NCBI GenBank assembly: GCA_036365515.1 | Contig: CM070876.1 | Span: forward strand, 38,401,195 to 38,465,194 | Direction of reading: 5' to 3' | Length of the DNA: 64,000 nt | Source of the DNA: Torymus aiolomorphi | Taxonomy: Eukaryota > Arthropoda > Insecta > Hymenoptera > Torymidae | Shown: piece after piece, positions 48,989-61,408 of the stretch | Layout of the letters: each line of letters begins with the position of its first letter | Position numbering within the stretch: position 1 is the first letter of the stretch | Translations under genes and position numbers: made by a program | The notes under the pieces: model-generated | What the model was told of the DNA's origin: nothing | What the model saw: the letters and a program-made list of their open reading frames with translations, nothing else | Databases searched by the model: none

Positions 48989-49351
48989 CTCTGTAAAATA
49001 AATCATTCTCTAATGTACCTTATTTAGTCGTCTTAATTAGTTGTAATACTGCGTCTTGTATGTTTTGCGATTGTTTTATTATTGTAAAAAGCGGCGAAAT
49101 TTTAGTTTGTACTGTTGATTCTTGTCGATTTGTTACTTATAACTTTGTTATAATTGTAATGCATTGTTTAGCGTAAGTTATGCCCTCATGTTTGTGTTTA
49201 CACTTTGCTATTACAATTGCGTTCTTGTAGAATAGTCTAAATTTATGAAATATGTGTGAAAGATGTGATGCATTGCGGTATGTAACCGAATCTAATTCGC
49301 GCTGACTACGTTCGACGTAACGGTTTTTCACCCGTTCCGTGGCGGGCGGTA

Positions 49352-49718
49352 TGTTGCGGCTATTTATTCTTTTAGTAGTCTCTCACATACACCTAGACCT
49401 ATTGTTTATCCCTTCCTATACACCTATAGTTTCGGTACCTTCCGTTACGCGCAAGTTCCCGCGGCGTCGCTCTCTATCTGTCGCGAGACCCGGCGCAGAG
49501 CAGATCGCTCCGGCTTGTTATTGTTGCGTTGCGTGATACCGCGTTATGTAAGAGAATTAAACCGCATTTTTATTTCAGTTGTAAATAGTGTAAAATAAAT
49601 AAATAATAAATAGTGTAAAATAAAGTTAATTATTTCATTTATATTGTGGACTGAAAATTTCTATCACCTGTGCATTGCCTCGAATCCACTATCGGACACC
49701 TTCCTGTGCGTGATAACA
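49352..49718 (+). mobile_element. BEL/Pao 3' LTR-like sequence
   Basis: Preceded by the purine-rich GGCGGGCGGTA tract that precedes BEL/Pao LTRs. It begins TGTTGCGG and can be read to ...TGATAACA (TG...CA ends). AATAAA signals occur in the middle (about 49,595-49,625). No 5' LTR is in the window, so the right end is an estimate. It lies between the orphan protease exon and the BEL/Pao coding relic. Confidence 0.55.
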
Positions 49719-49960
49719 AAAAGCTCCAGTTAATAGTTTTCCCCAATCGTTATTCACAAAACACTTGTGAAAGTAGATAAATAAAACTATATATATAAAC
49801 TTAATTGCCAATTATTTATAAATTACGAATACCCTTACTAATATTTAAAAACAGTTATATTTACAATAGGCCGGTACTTGTGCATTTTGTCAAATAAAGC
49901 ATATGTCAAATAGACTAGATAACGATTCTAAAGTGATTACAATAAAAATATGCCTCTTAC

Positions 49961-50031
49961 TTGATACGGTGCTCTGGTGATATTGACATAGTCACCCCCA
50001 ACAATCTTATCCTTCTCACGACCAGAGTTGT
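49961..50031 (-). pseudogene. Orphan exon 2 of a third trypsin-like protease
   Basis: 71 bp, the same length as exon 2 of the intact gene, with acceptor TATACAG before it and donor GTAAGA after it. It encodes DNSGREKDKIVGGDYVNI and then TRAPYQ: the activation site K-IVGG and the start of the mature chain. No exon 3 to 6 is found downstream on this strand; a BEL/Pao remnant begins about 240 bp away. The exon itself is undamaged, so either the rest is outside the window or the gene was truncated. The GDY and APYQ residues make it closer to the second gene than to the intact one. Confidence 0.75.
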
Positions 50032-50085
50032 CTGTATAACAATAAAAACTGTAGTTAAAATCACCTATTTCAGCAGTTCACTCAC

Positions 50086-50154
50086 TTTTGTAAAGAAAAC
50101 GAACAAAAAGAAAAATGAATAAAAACAAAAACGAATCGTCATCCTATTGCTCAT
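50086..50154 (-). pseudogene. Possible exon 1 of the third protease
   Basis: ATG at 50,154 opens a frame of 23 residues with a long hydrophobic Phe-rich core, like a signal peptide, followed by a strong donor AAA/GTGAGT. However it ends in phase 0 whereas exon 2 needs one carried base, so either it is frameshifted or it is not the real exon. Confidence 0.35.
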
Positions 50155-50159
50155 CGTCT

Positions 50160-50876
50160 ATTGGCATCGTCTTGTACCAGCTCTTTAACCTTATAGAGAA
50201 ACAGCATGTTAATTCATTGGCTTCGACATCACCTGATAACCAAAACTGTTTAGGATGTTTATATTCTATTTCGTAACTTTGACCTCCAAAAACCGTTTTT
50301 CAATAACCTATTGTCGCCTTGTTTTAAGGCAAAAAATATCCTGAATAATCGTGAAAGTATGATGGTATATTCAACAGTACCCATCTAACAAGGAGAGTGC
50401 ACACCGTCCGGGAAACGGAATTCAGCGAGTATTTGAGAGTCGATTTCTGGTATCTACACAGAAAGAAATTTGGACATCGGGTATTCCAATATTTCGTATT
50501 CCTTGAACTCCAAAAAGCACTGAAATTATAGATTGCCAATTTGGCAATATTCGAATACCAAATAGCAATGTAGAATTTCAAAGATACTTGGAGTAAGTGT
50601 ATGTTTACATTGGAGTTAAGACAGTTCCAATTTAGCGATCGTACATGGCCAAGAGAATCGAAACGCCAGACCTCCACGGTTTGCGTTGTTTGATGTCAAC
50701 ATTGGAAGTCTAGGACTTCCAACGTTCAGATTTGAAATTTTAAATGTTATTGAAACCCGAGACTTCCAGAATGTAAATAAAGCACTCATTTTTTTGTATA
50801 CATGCCATGTGTGTGTGTGTCTGTGCGTGAGCGTGCGAGTGCGCGTATGTATATAATTTAATTTTTGTGTTATATT
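50160..50876. other. AT-rich DNA without recognised gene
   Basis: No domain. A small perfect palindrome TTGGAAGTCTAGGACTTCCAA-type hairpin lies at about 50,701-50,722, with an isolated GT/GC simple repeat at 50,808-50,850. Confidence 0.4.
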
Positions 50877-52139
50877 GCTTTCTCAAAGAGAAAGCTTGGT
50901 AACGGTGAAATTTTTCGACTTCGAGATTTCGATGATTTTCGATATTTGAGCTCCCTGAGTTGAAATATACGTTTTCTAGAAAATGTCTGTGTGCATGTAT
51001 GTATAATATATATGTGTGTGTGTGTTATCAAGTTTATCTTTGGCAGGTACATAAAGTATATTTTGAAGTTGCGCAAGTTCAATTACATAGTTGATTGGGT
51101 AATATTAAGTATTTAAAAAAGAAAAATATGGAAAAATAGAATTTTTTTGTCGCCGGGTTTGGATATCGGTCGGAAGTAGGCCCATTTTTTGAAAGGTCTT
51201 GAAAAGTTTCCTGTCTACCTATATTTTTTTCAGCCGAATCGGATATTATTAAGTCGGTTAAAAAAAATAAAGAAAAATATGGAAAAATCGAAAATAATTT
51301 TTTTTTGCTCTGGGTTTGGATATCGGTCTGAAGTAGGCCCATTTTCTGAAAGGTCTTGAAATTTCCTATCTACCAATATTTTTGTCAGCCCGATCGGATA
51401 TTATTAAGTTGGTTAAAAAAAATAAAGAAAAATAAACGTGATCAGATTATGTACTAAATCTGCATTACCTGCTCTCTGGTTTAATGATTCTCGACTCGAA
51501 CAACTCGTATTATCATCAATTTTTCACACTTTTTAAGTAATGTACTTTTTTATATATTTTTTTAATAAAAATAGAAAATAATCGTGATAAAAATGTAATT
51601 ATTAACACATCTTATTTCAATGGAGTCGCTTCGCTCGGACGCAAACGTTCAAACGAGGATAAAATCACTTTCACGCACTAGTATCGAAATGTAATATTTT
51701 CAAATTTATATATTTTTGATCTAAGAAATATTATGGCTATTGTTGGTTGATTGGGTTTTCAATTGATTAATATTCGACGTGAGGATGAATTGATTTTTGA
51801 CAATAAGAAAAAATAATTATACCATTTTATAAAGAGTAATATTTTATTTGAAATTCGTTACAATCTTCGATGTATAAAGTTATTCTCATTTTATCATAAA
51901 AAAGTGATAAGCAAAAAAAAAAAGCCTAAATGACGCTTATAATAAGCTAAATCTGATCAAATTAAATTGTAATAATTGACGCTGACGTGACGAATTGCCT
52001 AAAAATTACCTAAAAAACCAAATTGCCTAAAAATAAACATTTTCAATATTTTTATTAGAAAATTTTATTTATATTTAAAAAAATGTAATGCTCTTCTCTT
52101 TAAGAAAACATTCTGCTAAAGCAGTTAGCAGCGATTTTT
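50877..52139 (-). mobile_element. Hairpin-ended repeat U6
   Basis: It starts with GCTTTCTCaaaGAGAAAGC (50,877-50,895), has a GT microsatellite at about 51,010-51,025 and two copies of an approximately 170-bp unit (GGATATCGGTC..GAAGTAGGCCC at about 51,160 and 51,310), and ends GCTAAAGCAGTTAGCAGCG plus a T-run. The terminal layout matches U1 and U5 with different sequences in the hairpins. Confidence 0.65.
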
Positions 52140-52284
52140 CCCTTTTATTGTGCGAGCTTGCTTCACTTACAAATTACTTATCCGGCAATAAACCTAATGA
52201 GAAAGCCAAAAAACAAACAATGCGAAGAAAAAAAGAATATCTCGCTACGGCTATCGATACGATGTTTATTACCGCACGCCGCGT
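52138..52284 (+). repeat. Duplicated 147-bp segment (partner at 15,171-15,317)
   Basis: Inverted, about 95% identical copy of the CpG-rich segment at 15 kb, starting exactly at the terminus of element U6. Several CpGs of the partner read TpG or CpA here. Confidence 0.75.
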
Positions 52285-54553
52285 CAATATATATACAAAA
52301 CATAGTGCCAACAGCTCTCACCATTGGGTGCTTCTTGAAAATTCTTTAAAAATCTATGTTTTATGTTTAAATCTCTTTAAAATAAAAATAAATGGTATGA
52401 ATGGTCGGTTAAAATCTTATAACTAGAAGAAAGTATACATAGCTTTCTCTTGAATGTTTTTACGAATAATTCTACAATTCTAATTGAAGTTTATACAAAT
52501 AGTATAGTCTTACTGATGAGAAAGAAAAACATTATTTGTATACACTACTAGAAAGTCAGGAAGTAACCAATGAAATTTGATTTTTCAACATATTGTTATC
52601 TTCTGCACTGTTAATTATATTTATAATTCATAATCTCTATTATTATATAAAGTGAAAAAGGTTTTTTTTTGTTCGGGTTAAATAAAAAAAAACTACTGGA
52701 TCAATCGTAATCAAATTTTTACCCGTATTCCTTGGCATAACTGAGAAAGCTTTTAGATATATTTCATCGAAAAATCTCGAAATCTCGAAAAATTATTCAC
52801 AATAACAATAAAAAATAACGTTAAAAAGATAATGCTTCAATGCGTGCATCAACAGTATGGTAACTTTCTGCTAGGCGACAGATACGTTGTGGTGCGCTTC
52901 ATGCAACACTTTTCCACAGTTTTTTTCAAATACGATGGTATTGATTTACGATCAAACTATTTTTCTCATAGACAATTTTCCAGAACTGGTAATTCAGAAA
53001 GCCAATACATTCTGCTACTAAAACATCAAAACGCCACAAAAAATCAAGGAGCGAGGTAGCGCTCCGAAGGCAAGTATGCGTCGCGAAGTTATTTTTATAT
53101 ATATGCTCATCACGTATATCACGTGTTTTCTATCCTACTGTTAGAAAATGAGTTGGCTACATTATAATCTCGGGCGAAGCCGAGACGGAGGATGCGCTAT
53201 TATAAATGACATTTATACAATATTTTTATATTTATGATAATCACACAACTGTCTGGATTATAATAAAAGTTACTGTTAGTTAATTATATTTATTTTTCCC
53301 ACTTATGAAGTCGATTTCTCGCGAACTTTTTTCCAGCATGCGCTCACGCATAAAAAGTGGATCTAGTCGCTTATTTGACTGACCCAAGAAAGAGCAAGAG
53401 AGAAGGATAGGAAGAGAAAAAGTACGAAGGTGAGTGGGCCAACGCAAAATTATTATGTATATGAAATCGTTTAACCTTCGAAAGGACGCACACGCATATG
53501 CACGCCCGTTCGTTGTCCGAGAGAGGTTTGTCTCTTGTTCTTTTTTTTCAGAGGAGAGAGAGAGGCAGAAACCCACACCTTGTACCGCGCGGCGGTGGCA
53601 AACGGCTAAAATATCGGCGGGATCCACATAGCACGAAAGCACTGCGCGCGCGCGGGAGAGAGCAAGAGAGACAGAGGGAGAGATTTTATTTATTGGCCCG
53701 TGGGGACGCGATGCGATGCCAACTTACGGTCGCCTGCCTTTCCGCGCCTCGGGGCCTCTCATTCTTTGTTTCTCTTTCTGAGCTTTATTTTGGCCCGCGC
53801 GCGCGAACGCATGCATGCTCTGTCTTCGTCACAGCGGTTGTGATATTGCGCGCGCAAAATCATGAATAGACGCGGGGGTGGTTACGAACCTACGTGCGAC
53901 GGCAATACGTTGGGCGTTGTGGTTTCGAACTTGCGGATATACACACTCACACTGCACGTATATAGTCTATTTCTCTTCTCGCTTCTTCCTCTATCGTGCA
54001 CTGCCTTTCCTCCTTCTTTCACCCTTTCGCCTCGCGCTTTACTCTCTTTGTCTCTTTCGCATTGCGCGCGCGCGCCAGCTTCTTTTTGACCGCGACTCTG
54101 CCCACATTATTTTTTGCCTCTTCTTTTTCTCTTGGGCGATACACCGACTGCTCTTTCTCACTCCTCGGCTCTTTCTTTTCTCTCCCTCTCTTTTTTCTTT
54201 TCTTTCTCTATAATCGAGAGTATCAAGAGAATATATTGTCATCGCTTCTCCGCCTATTATTTATGTACAATAATTTCTCTTTTATCTTTCTGCACTTTTA
54301 TTTTTGATGTGCGCGACGATACGAATAGCTGGTAGGAAAGTATTATAACTTATAATTTTGGCATTTTTTTCGCAGAAACATTTTTTTATACGCAACATAA
54401 ACTTAATATAATTACAAATTAAAAATATAACAATAAACTATAATTTAGACGCAATTATAATTATAAAAAAAAGGAAGTAAGTGAACATAAAATTACTATA
54501 GGTCAGTAAATTGATATTTATCGATCATTACGTAATCTGCTGATCTTTCTGTA
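52285..54553. other. AT-rich then CpG/CT-rich DNA, no gene recognised
   Basis: 52,285-53,280 is AT-rich with a hairpin GGAGCGAGGTAGCGCTCC near 53,048. 53,280-54,320 is CpG- and pyrimidine-rich with long CT runs, resembling the first 18 kb. Its open frames are low-complexity, Leu/Ser/Phe-rich and present on both strands, so I do not call them genes. Confidence 0.4.
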
Positions 54554-54555
54554 TA

Positions 54556-55848
54556 CGAGGGTCATTTGATAAGTACCTAGCCTACAAATGAAAACACCAA
54601 AATTTTACAAAAAATAAAATTTATTTTTCAATGTAGTCTCCTTTTAGTTGAATACACTTGGTCCAGCGGTGTTCCAATTTTTTTAACCCCGTTGAAAAAA
54701 ATGTTTTCGCTTGGTTTGCAAAATAGGCCTCCGTGACGGCGATTATTTCGTTATTGGAGTGGAATCTCTTCCCGGCGAGCGAATTTTTTAGGTTCGGAAA
54801 CAAAAAAAAGTCGCACGGAGCCAAATCTGGAGAATACGGTGGATGGGGCAGCAGTTCGTAGCGTAATTCGACCAATTTAGCCGTGGCGAGTGCAGAAGTG
54901 TGAGCCGGTGCATTATCGTGGTGGAAAAGCACTTTCTTTTTAGACAAATGGGGCCGTTTTTCTTCTAACACGGCGTCAAATCGGCTCAATAGTTCGGCGT
55001 AGTACTGTCCTGTGACCGTTTTGCCCTTCTCCAGATAGTCAATAAAAATCACACCTTGAGAATCCCAGAAAACAGTGGCCATCACCTTTCCGGCCGACGG
55101 GACCGTCTTCGCCTTCTTCGGAGCAGGTTCACCGGGTAAGGTCCACTGTTTTGACTGCTCCTTGGTCTCTGGAGTGTAGTAGTGAATCCATGTTTCGTCG
55201 ACGGTCACGTAACGACGCAAAAACTCTTTTGGATTGCGATTAAACAGCTCCAAACACTGCTCTGAACTGGTCACACGGATGCGCTTGTTGTCTGCAGTCA
55301 GCAAACGCGGCACCCACCTTGCTGACAGCTTCCTCATGCCTAAAATCTCATGTAGGATATGCCACACGCGTTCTTCTGAGATGCCTACTATCGCAGCTAT
55401 CTCGTGCACCTTTAATCGGCGGTCTGACAAAACGATATCGTGTATTTTTGTCACGTTCTCCTCCGTAGTGGCTGTTTTCGGAGCCCTGGGCGTGGATCAT
55501 CAAAAACCGACGTACGACCACGTTGAAACTCGTTATACCAAAATTTAACGGTCGCCATCGAAGGAGAAGCATCCCCATACACTGCATCCAAGCGTTCTTT
55601 AATTTCACTGCGCGATTTCCCTTCCAAAAACAAGAATCGAATCACCGACCGATATTGTTCTTTCTCCATTTTTTCAAAAATCAACGGACACATTTGCTTT
55701 CACACGCTCTCAAAAATAAACTACAACTCCGATCCGGCTGAAATTTCGTCTGTAACCGTTTACAGGAAGATACTGCACTGTAGTGTATTTCTGGTGCGAT
55801 AGTGGCACCATCTGGCGGTGAGGCTAGGTACTTGTCAAATGACCCTCG
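54556..55848 (-). mobile_element. Mariner element, nearly intact
   Basis: 1,293 bp with inverted ends CGAGGGTCATTTGATAAGTA and its inverse at the right, flanked by the TA duplication (54,554-54,555 and 55,849-55,850). The terminal repeats are about 28 bp with one or two differences. The single internal gene is on the minus strand. Confidence 0.93.
54621..55693 (-). pseudogene. Mariner transposase (DD34D), one frameshift
   Basis: The N-terminal part (start at ATG 55,693 or, more likely, the downstream in-frame MEKEQ at 55,669) carries the helix-turn-helix region with KFWYNEFQRGRTSV and DDPRPG. The frame is lost at about 55,492, where one base is missing from the PGAP-like linker, and resumes as TATTEENVTKIHDIV to 54,621. 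In the 277-residue second frame the catalytic residues are D86 (VTVDETW), D180 (HHDNAPAH) and D215 (LAPCDFF), with exactly 34 residues between the last two, which defines mariner. The role is TA-targeted cut-and-paste transposition. Apart from the missing base it looks full length. Confidence 0.92.
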
Positions 55849-55850
55849 TA

Positions 55851-58800
55851 AATCGAGCGCTCGTCAAATTATTAATCAACATAATTACCATTCTTATCTT
55901 ATTGGTTGTTAACAATTCATTACTGCTTAATTTAATAAAGAAAAAGACACGATTTAACGTCTTAATTTAACTAAGCATTTCGGACAATTTATTCTGAAAA
56001 ATCAATTGAAATTCATAGCGCCCCATAATAACACAGCACTCTAGAGGCAATAAAGCTGGAGCAAAAGGAAGAGGAAAAGTCGAAAAAGTCGGAGTAACTA
56101 GACGATCGTTTACCCGTCGATTTTGTGGGCTCGGGGTCGCACGTTTGAGCGCCTAGCAAGTCGTAAGCCGTAAAGATCGGAGGAAAAGACGACGGCGGTG
56201 CGGCGGCAGCTTTCCGTCGTTGGCTCGCCCGCTGTAAATCCACGCTCCCTCTCTCTAACAGAGGTGTCGGGCGAGTATTGCGGGTGGTCACCTTCCGCCT
56301 GAGTACCTCTTTCGCGCGCGCTATCTCGCCCCGATCGTATATCGGCAAGTACAACTTCCTTCGGCCCCCATATGGAGACGTTATGTCTGCGGCCGTTCGA
56401 TCCCTGATGTACGCACCTTCGCGGCGCCTATATACGTGCGCTACACACAGCTATGCGCCAAATCAACGCAGGCACTCTCGAGCGCGCGCCCGGAATTCAC
56501 GCCGCGTGCAGCTTCCACGTAAATAACGCGCATACTTACGGAATATTTGCGCGCGGAGGCCGGCTACCTACCTCGGTGCGCGGCCCTTGATTTATCGCGA
56601 TCGCATTTCATTACGCTCGTATAATAGAGCTCGCTTTACGAATCAATTTGTATGTCCTCGATATTTAGACACCTTTGAAAACTATGCTTCATAATTGTAT
56701 TGCATACTATAGCTACATTCAAGGTGCTTCGCGCATATTACTACTTCTTTTTTTTTTTGGTATGTTCTGAAAACAATCAAGTTAGTTTCAATTTTAAAGT
56801 TTGTTTCAATTAGTTTAAATTACACGATAATAACGTAATTTTAATAAATAAAATAATGACATTTTTCTTATGTTATTTTAATTATTCAGTTTTAAATACT
56901 CAAACTCCCGGCGCAAAAAAAGATTAAGTAGCCAATTTACTGCTCAGACTATGAGCAATATGTGAGCATCATATGAGCCATACATCGGATGTATGGGCAA
57001 TATCGGATGTAGGCCATATGTGGCTGCGGCACCGGATCCATGTATTAGCCGTACTATTTTCCATATGAGATTCATAATGTGGCCCATATTTCTTATTCTT
57101 GGAGCTATATATAAATAAGAATTTATATAACAATTATATGGGGTATATGTGGGAATATTATATATAGACCAATCAAATGAGTCAACAACAATCAATCAAA
57201 ATAGTCTTATCATGATGATAGATTTCATCCATCACTTTTTTTAAGAGAAAGAATTGGAATATTGAAATATAATGGTTAATCAAAGCCTGAATTTCGCCAA
57301 ATACGCCTCTCTCCAAATTGAGATATTAAATATTATTCTAGATGAAAACATTTTTCATCAATATCAAGTATACCTACTGAACACGGATATTTATTTGGTA
57401 ATTAAGTACCCCGACTTTTTTTTTAAGTTCAGAAAAGGTAAAAATCTCAATCTCAGCCGCTACTCTTTCTCGGCGCATTATTTTCCCGCAGTTCTGTGAG
57501 CGCTAATTTATCGTCGCCATTAAGCAGTCCTCCCATATTTTAAAACTATCGCTTAAATAATCCTTTTCTCCTTACCGCGGCTTATCAGGATAAACGACCG
57601 GTGGCTACGGTTTCACATTATGGCGCCAGGAAACACCAGTCTGCAGACTGACGTCGGCAGCGTGTGTTCATAGAAGAGGCGCACCATAGGAACGACAAAC
57701 GAAACGAGATGCGCGCAGTGCCGGGAGAGATAGAGAGATGCACCGAGAGAGGGGAGACCCGGAGTGAGTGAGAGAGAGAAAGGAAAAGGATCCCCTGGCG
57801 TGGATTTTTTCCAGAGAGAACGCATGCAGGCGCGCGCGCGCGCATGCAGATCACGTCGACCCGTTGATAGCGTATCTGTGGGCGGCGCGTGCGTGTGGTC
57901 CCCTATGTCGTCGTACCCCCCTCCTCACGCGGACCTTTTCCTGCGCCGTCCGCGCGCCTCCACCCCCATACCTCTGTCTCATTCTGTTTTGGCACTCCCC
58001 TCCTGCTATGCTGCAACTACCCACTTTCTCCTCGTCTCTCCCACTTCACGACTTCCTCAATCTCCTTATCTATGATCGAGTCCTACTTCTCTAATTTGTA
58101 AACATCCAATAATTGTTTCTGACTTTCGAGCAAAACAATAATGGAATGTTATCGGCACTCATGACTTTTGGAGCGATTTAGGCCCGTAATCTTTGTAGTG
58201 GAATAGGATAACTGTATTATTGTGGAATGTTCGTATGAAGATAAACTTTGCGTAGCCGAATACTTATGATTACTTCACCAATAGATTTACATTTTTTTTT
58301 AATTATAGCTTGCGATATATTGTCTTAATTTAAGAGAGTATATTGCAATTTATTTATAAATAATAATTAATTAAAATTAATAACTAAAAGAAAAACTTTG
58401 ATGCATTAAATATTGCGATAGAATATCTATTATCGCGCACCAATTATTGCTGATATTTCAATAACAAAGCATATTAAAATTTTATACGAAATTGTGGAAT
58501 TATTTTATGAAATTATTTTTGAAATTATTATCATCTCATAAACAAATGTTATTTGTTTTGATAAAAAGTAAAAGTTACTGTTATGTTTTTATTATTGCGT
58601 ATCGATCTAACCTATTCAAGGCAATGTTTGAAACGAAAGCCCACATTCTAACCATCCAGACACTAAAAAATGTTACGAACCACAAGTATTCAATAGTTTC
58701 TTTCTAAGCATCAAGTTTTTTAATAAATGACTACGCAGTTTTTATACGTCCCCGCAATAACTGAAGCGTCCGCAATAACCGATACAGTTACCGTAGTGAT

Positions 58801-59141
58801 AAGTTAAAATTTATCAATTTTTAAAGGTTTTACTTGTTTTTTTCATTTTGAACTCTTTTACATATTATACAAATTAGAATATTGAACTCGTTTATTTTTC
58901 CAAAGCATCAGCCCTAAATTATTCAGTACACTTGTAACATGATAACGATTAGAAGAATGTCATGCGGAGGCTGTCCTGGTTGTGAGAAAGTATCTGACTC
59001 TCAAATCGGAGAGCTTTAATCAAGCCTGGATCCATCACTTTTTATTACAATTACAAAAATTACTAAAAGTTAAACACTCGACCATCAGTAGAAAAATGAG
59101 TATAACGGGGCACAGACGAGAGCCCGATCCGGGCTGATAAA
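55851..59141. other. CpG-rich and AT-rich DNA, no gene recognised
   Basis: CpG-rich unique-looking segments at about 56,030-56,640 and 57,590-58,080 have microsatellites (GA 57,760-57,780, GC 57,829-57,842). They are separated by AT-rich sequence. A short repeated motif family (CATATGAGCC, GGATGTA) lies at 56,950-57,025. No exon with plausible splice sites or domain was found. Confidence 0.4.
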
Positions 59142-59145
59142 AACT

Positions 59146-59846
59146 AAGGTGGCTCCAGCGGTCTAGTAGACCTAAAGCTATGAACATTTTTTACAAAAAT
59201 TCATTTATACATTCCAATCTGAAAACTGATATGACAGGAAGCAGAGTTTTTAATATAACGGAAAATATTTTTAGAAAATTTCCAATTTTGCAAAAGTATA
59301 TTTTGTCCATTAAAAAAGAAATTCAATAAGAAATACAAATCTTTTTTGTTTTTCATTCAATTTTAATTTGCAAGGTCTCATTTTCTTCCTTGTTAAATTT
59401 CAGGGGGAGTCAACGATATCAAAATTGAAAAATTTTCAAAACTTGCAAAGTTATATGCAATTGTTTATAAAATTCAGTGACAAATTTACAAACAATTGCA
59501 TATAACTTTGCAGGTTTTGAAATTTTTTCAATTTTGATATCATTGACTCCCCCTGAAATTTAACAAGGAAGAAAATGAGACCTTGCAAATTAAAATTGAA
59601 TGAAAAACAAAAAAGATTTGAATGCAAATCTTCAAATACAAAAATTCAATAAGAAATATCTTATTGAATTTTTTTTTAATGGACAAAATATACTTTTGCA
59701 AAATTGGAAATTTTCTAACAAAAATATTTTCTGTTATGTTAAGAACTCTGCTTCCTGTCATATCAGTTTTTAGATTGGAATGTGTAAATGAATTTTTGTA
59801 AAAAATGTTCATAGCTTTAGGTCTACTAAACCGCTGGAGCCACCTT
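59146..59846. mobile_element. Foldback element, about 340-bp arms
   Basis: The whole 701 bp is one large hairpin. The left arm starts AAGGTGGCTCCAGCGGT and the right arm ends with its inverse; the arms meet at about 59,473 and 59,487 around a loop of a dozen bases. The flanks carry AACT on both sides (59,142-59,145, 59,847-59,850), a 4-bp duplication. Arm identity is about 95%, apart from one longer indel near 59,625. A transcript would form a long double-stranded RNA. No coding capacity. Confidence 0.85.
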
Positions 59847-60605
59847 AACTTTGTCTGACAACCACCTTACAAAAATATTAATTACTAATCTGAGGCTAGA
59901 CGAGTACTCTGCCCTGTTATGTGTTGTCAAATGTACACCTTATGTAACCCGGATCAGGCTTTGACGTTGTAATTAGTGTGGTTGGTGTTGTTAGAAAAAA
60001 ATGATTTTCTTCAGTTTCTTACTTTGATCTTAGTATTAGAGTAACAGATCTGTGATAATTGAAAGAAACTTAATTATTAAATTTGAGATAACTATAGATC
60101 TAATTTTGCTAGAACGTCGACAAGTTCCTTTATATTTTTTTAAGGGCAACGAACAAGGTTCTTATATATTAGCCCTAAGCTGATTTCTGTTCTGGTCATA
60201 GCACGTATCAAACTTTACTAAATCAAACTCCATTTTGAGACTATATTTATAAATGTATATAGCTAATACATATCACTCATATTTCGTTACATATTGTACC
60301 TATTTGATGATATTTAGATTTTTACAAATGCAAACGATGAAAAGAATCTCAGCGGATCTATTGTGAGAGAGGCAAAGAAGAAGAGAGAAACTTCGCTTCA
60401 CGCCAGCGTGAGTAATGTCGCTCTTGTGACGAAAAGTTCATATTCGTTTTAACAGTGACCCGTAATTGGCACTTCAAGGTGAATTATTGTATACTAGAGC
60501 TTACCTAATACCTAATGGATTTGGGGTCATACAGATAAGGAGAGCTTTGGTTAAAGATTTGGTTAAAACTGCTGAATATTTTCTTTTTTCTTTGAGCCAA
60601 AAAAA

Positions 60606-61131
60606 TTAACCCCTATGTTAGGATTTTGTCTAATGGGACAAAGATAGAGCAGTTTTTCTAAATATCTAGTAGAAAGAGTATCCGCGGAGGCCTAAATAAA
60701 TTAATAGTTATATGTGTCGGAATAATCATACAAAAATAAATAGAAAATAGACTGAAAAAGCTTTAATTTAAGCTTCGTTTGGTTTGAAAATATTGATTTC
60801 TCAAAAAGTTATACATACTCAAAGACAGCGTAAGAAAATGGTTAAAAATTTCCTTTGTTCTCTATTTCATGGGTGATATTTTTAACAGTCTTCTTACGCT
60901 GTATTTGATTACTGATAACTTTCTGTGGCATCAATATTTTTAAACGAATGAAAGGTTAAATTGAAATTTTTTCTGTTTAGTTTCTGTTTACTTTTGTATG
61001 ATCATTCTGACACATTTTAGCTATCGATTTATTTAGGTCTCCGTGAACACCTACTTCACATAGATATTTCGAAAAACTGATCTATCATTATCCCTAACGC
61101 CCATTAGACAAAATCCTAAAACAGGAGTCAA
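60606..61131. mobile_element. Foldback element, diverged arms
   Basis: TTAGGATTTTGTCTAATGG at the left pairs with CCATTAGACAAAATCCTAA at the right. Towards the centre CAGCGTAAGAAAATGG and TTAAAAAT pair with ATTTTTAACAG and CTTCTTACGCTG. Arms of about 250 bp are more diverged than in the neighbouring foldback element and unrelated to it. Confidence 0.75.
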
Positions 61132-61408
61132 TATTTTTTGCTTAAAATAATATCTCAGAGCGGGGACGAGGATTTTTCTAGACGTACCGGAACGGGTCTG
61201 ATAAAAATAGCAAAACTTTATTTAATGGAAATTTTAGCTTCTATGGCTTTCATCGTTTTTCTTACTACTATTATAGTTGACGTATTAGCTATGCATAATT
61301 ATGCGTTTTTTTACAACCGTTTAATAAAAATTATTTAGATCATATTAGATCAGGTGCGTTTCAATGCATCGGGATGCATCCTCGCCCTCCCACTGAAAAT
61401 GATGTACA
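61132..61408. other. AT-rich spacer
   Basis: No feature recognised between the second foldback element and the TIR element; the open frame at 61,138-61,338 has no domain. Confidence 0.35.

Noticed and set aside
48480..49718. Endogenous viral element
   Set aside because: The coding remnant matches the integrase tail of BEL/Pao LTR retrotransposons; no envelope or viral gene is visible.
53498..54307. Several overlapping frames of 75-123 residues
   Set aside because: CT-rich low-complexity DNA gives Leu/Ser/Phe-rich frames on all phases; none has a domain.
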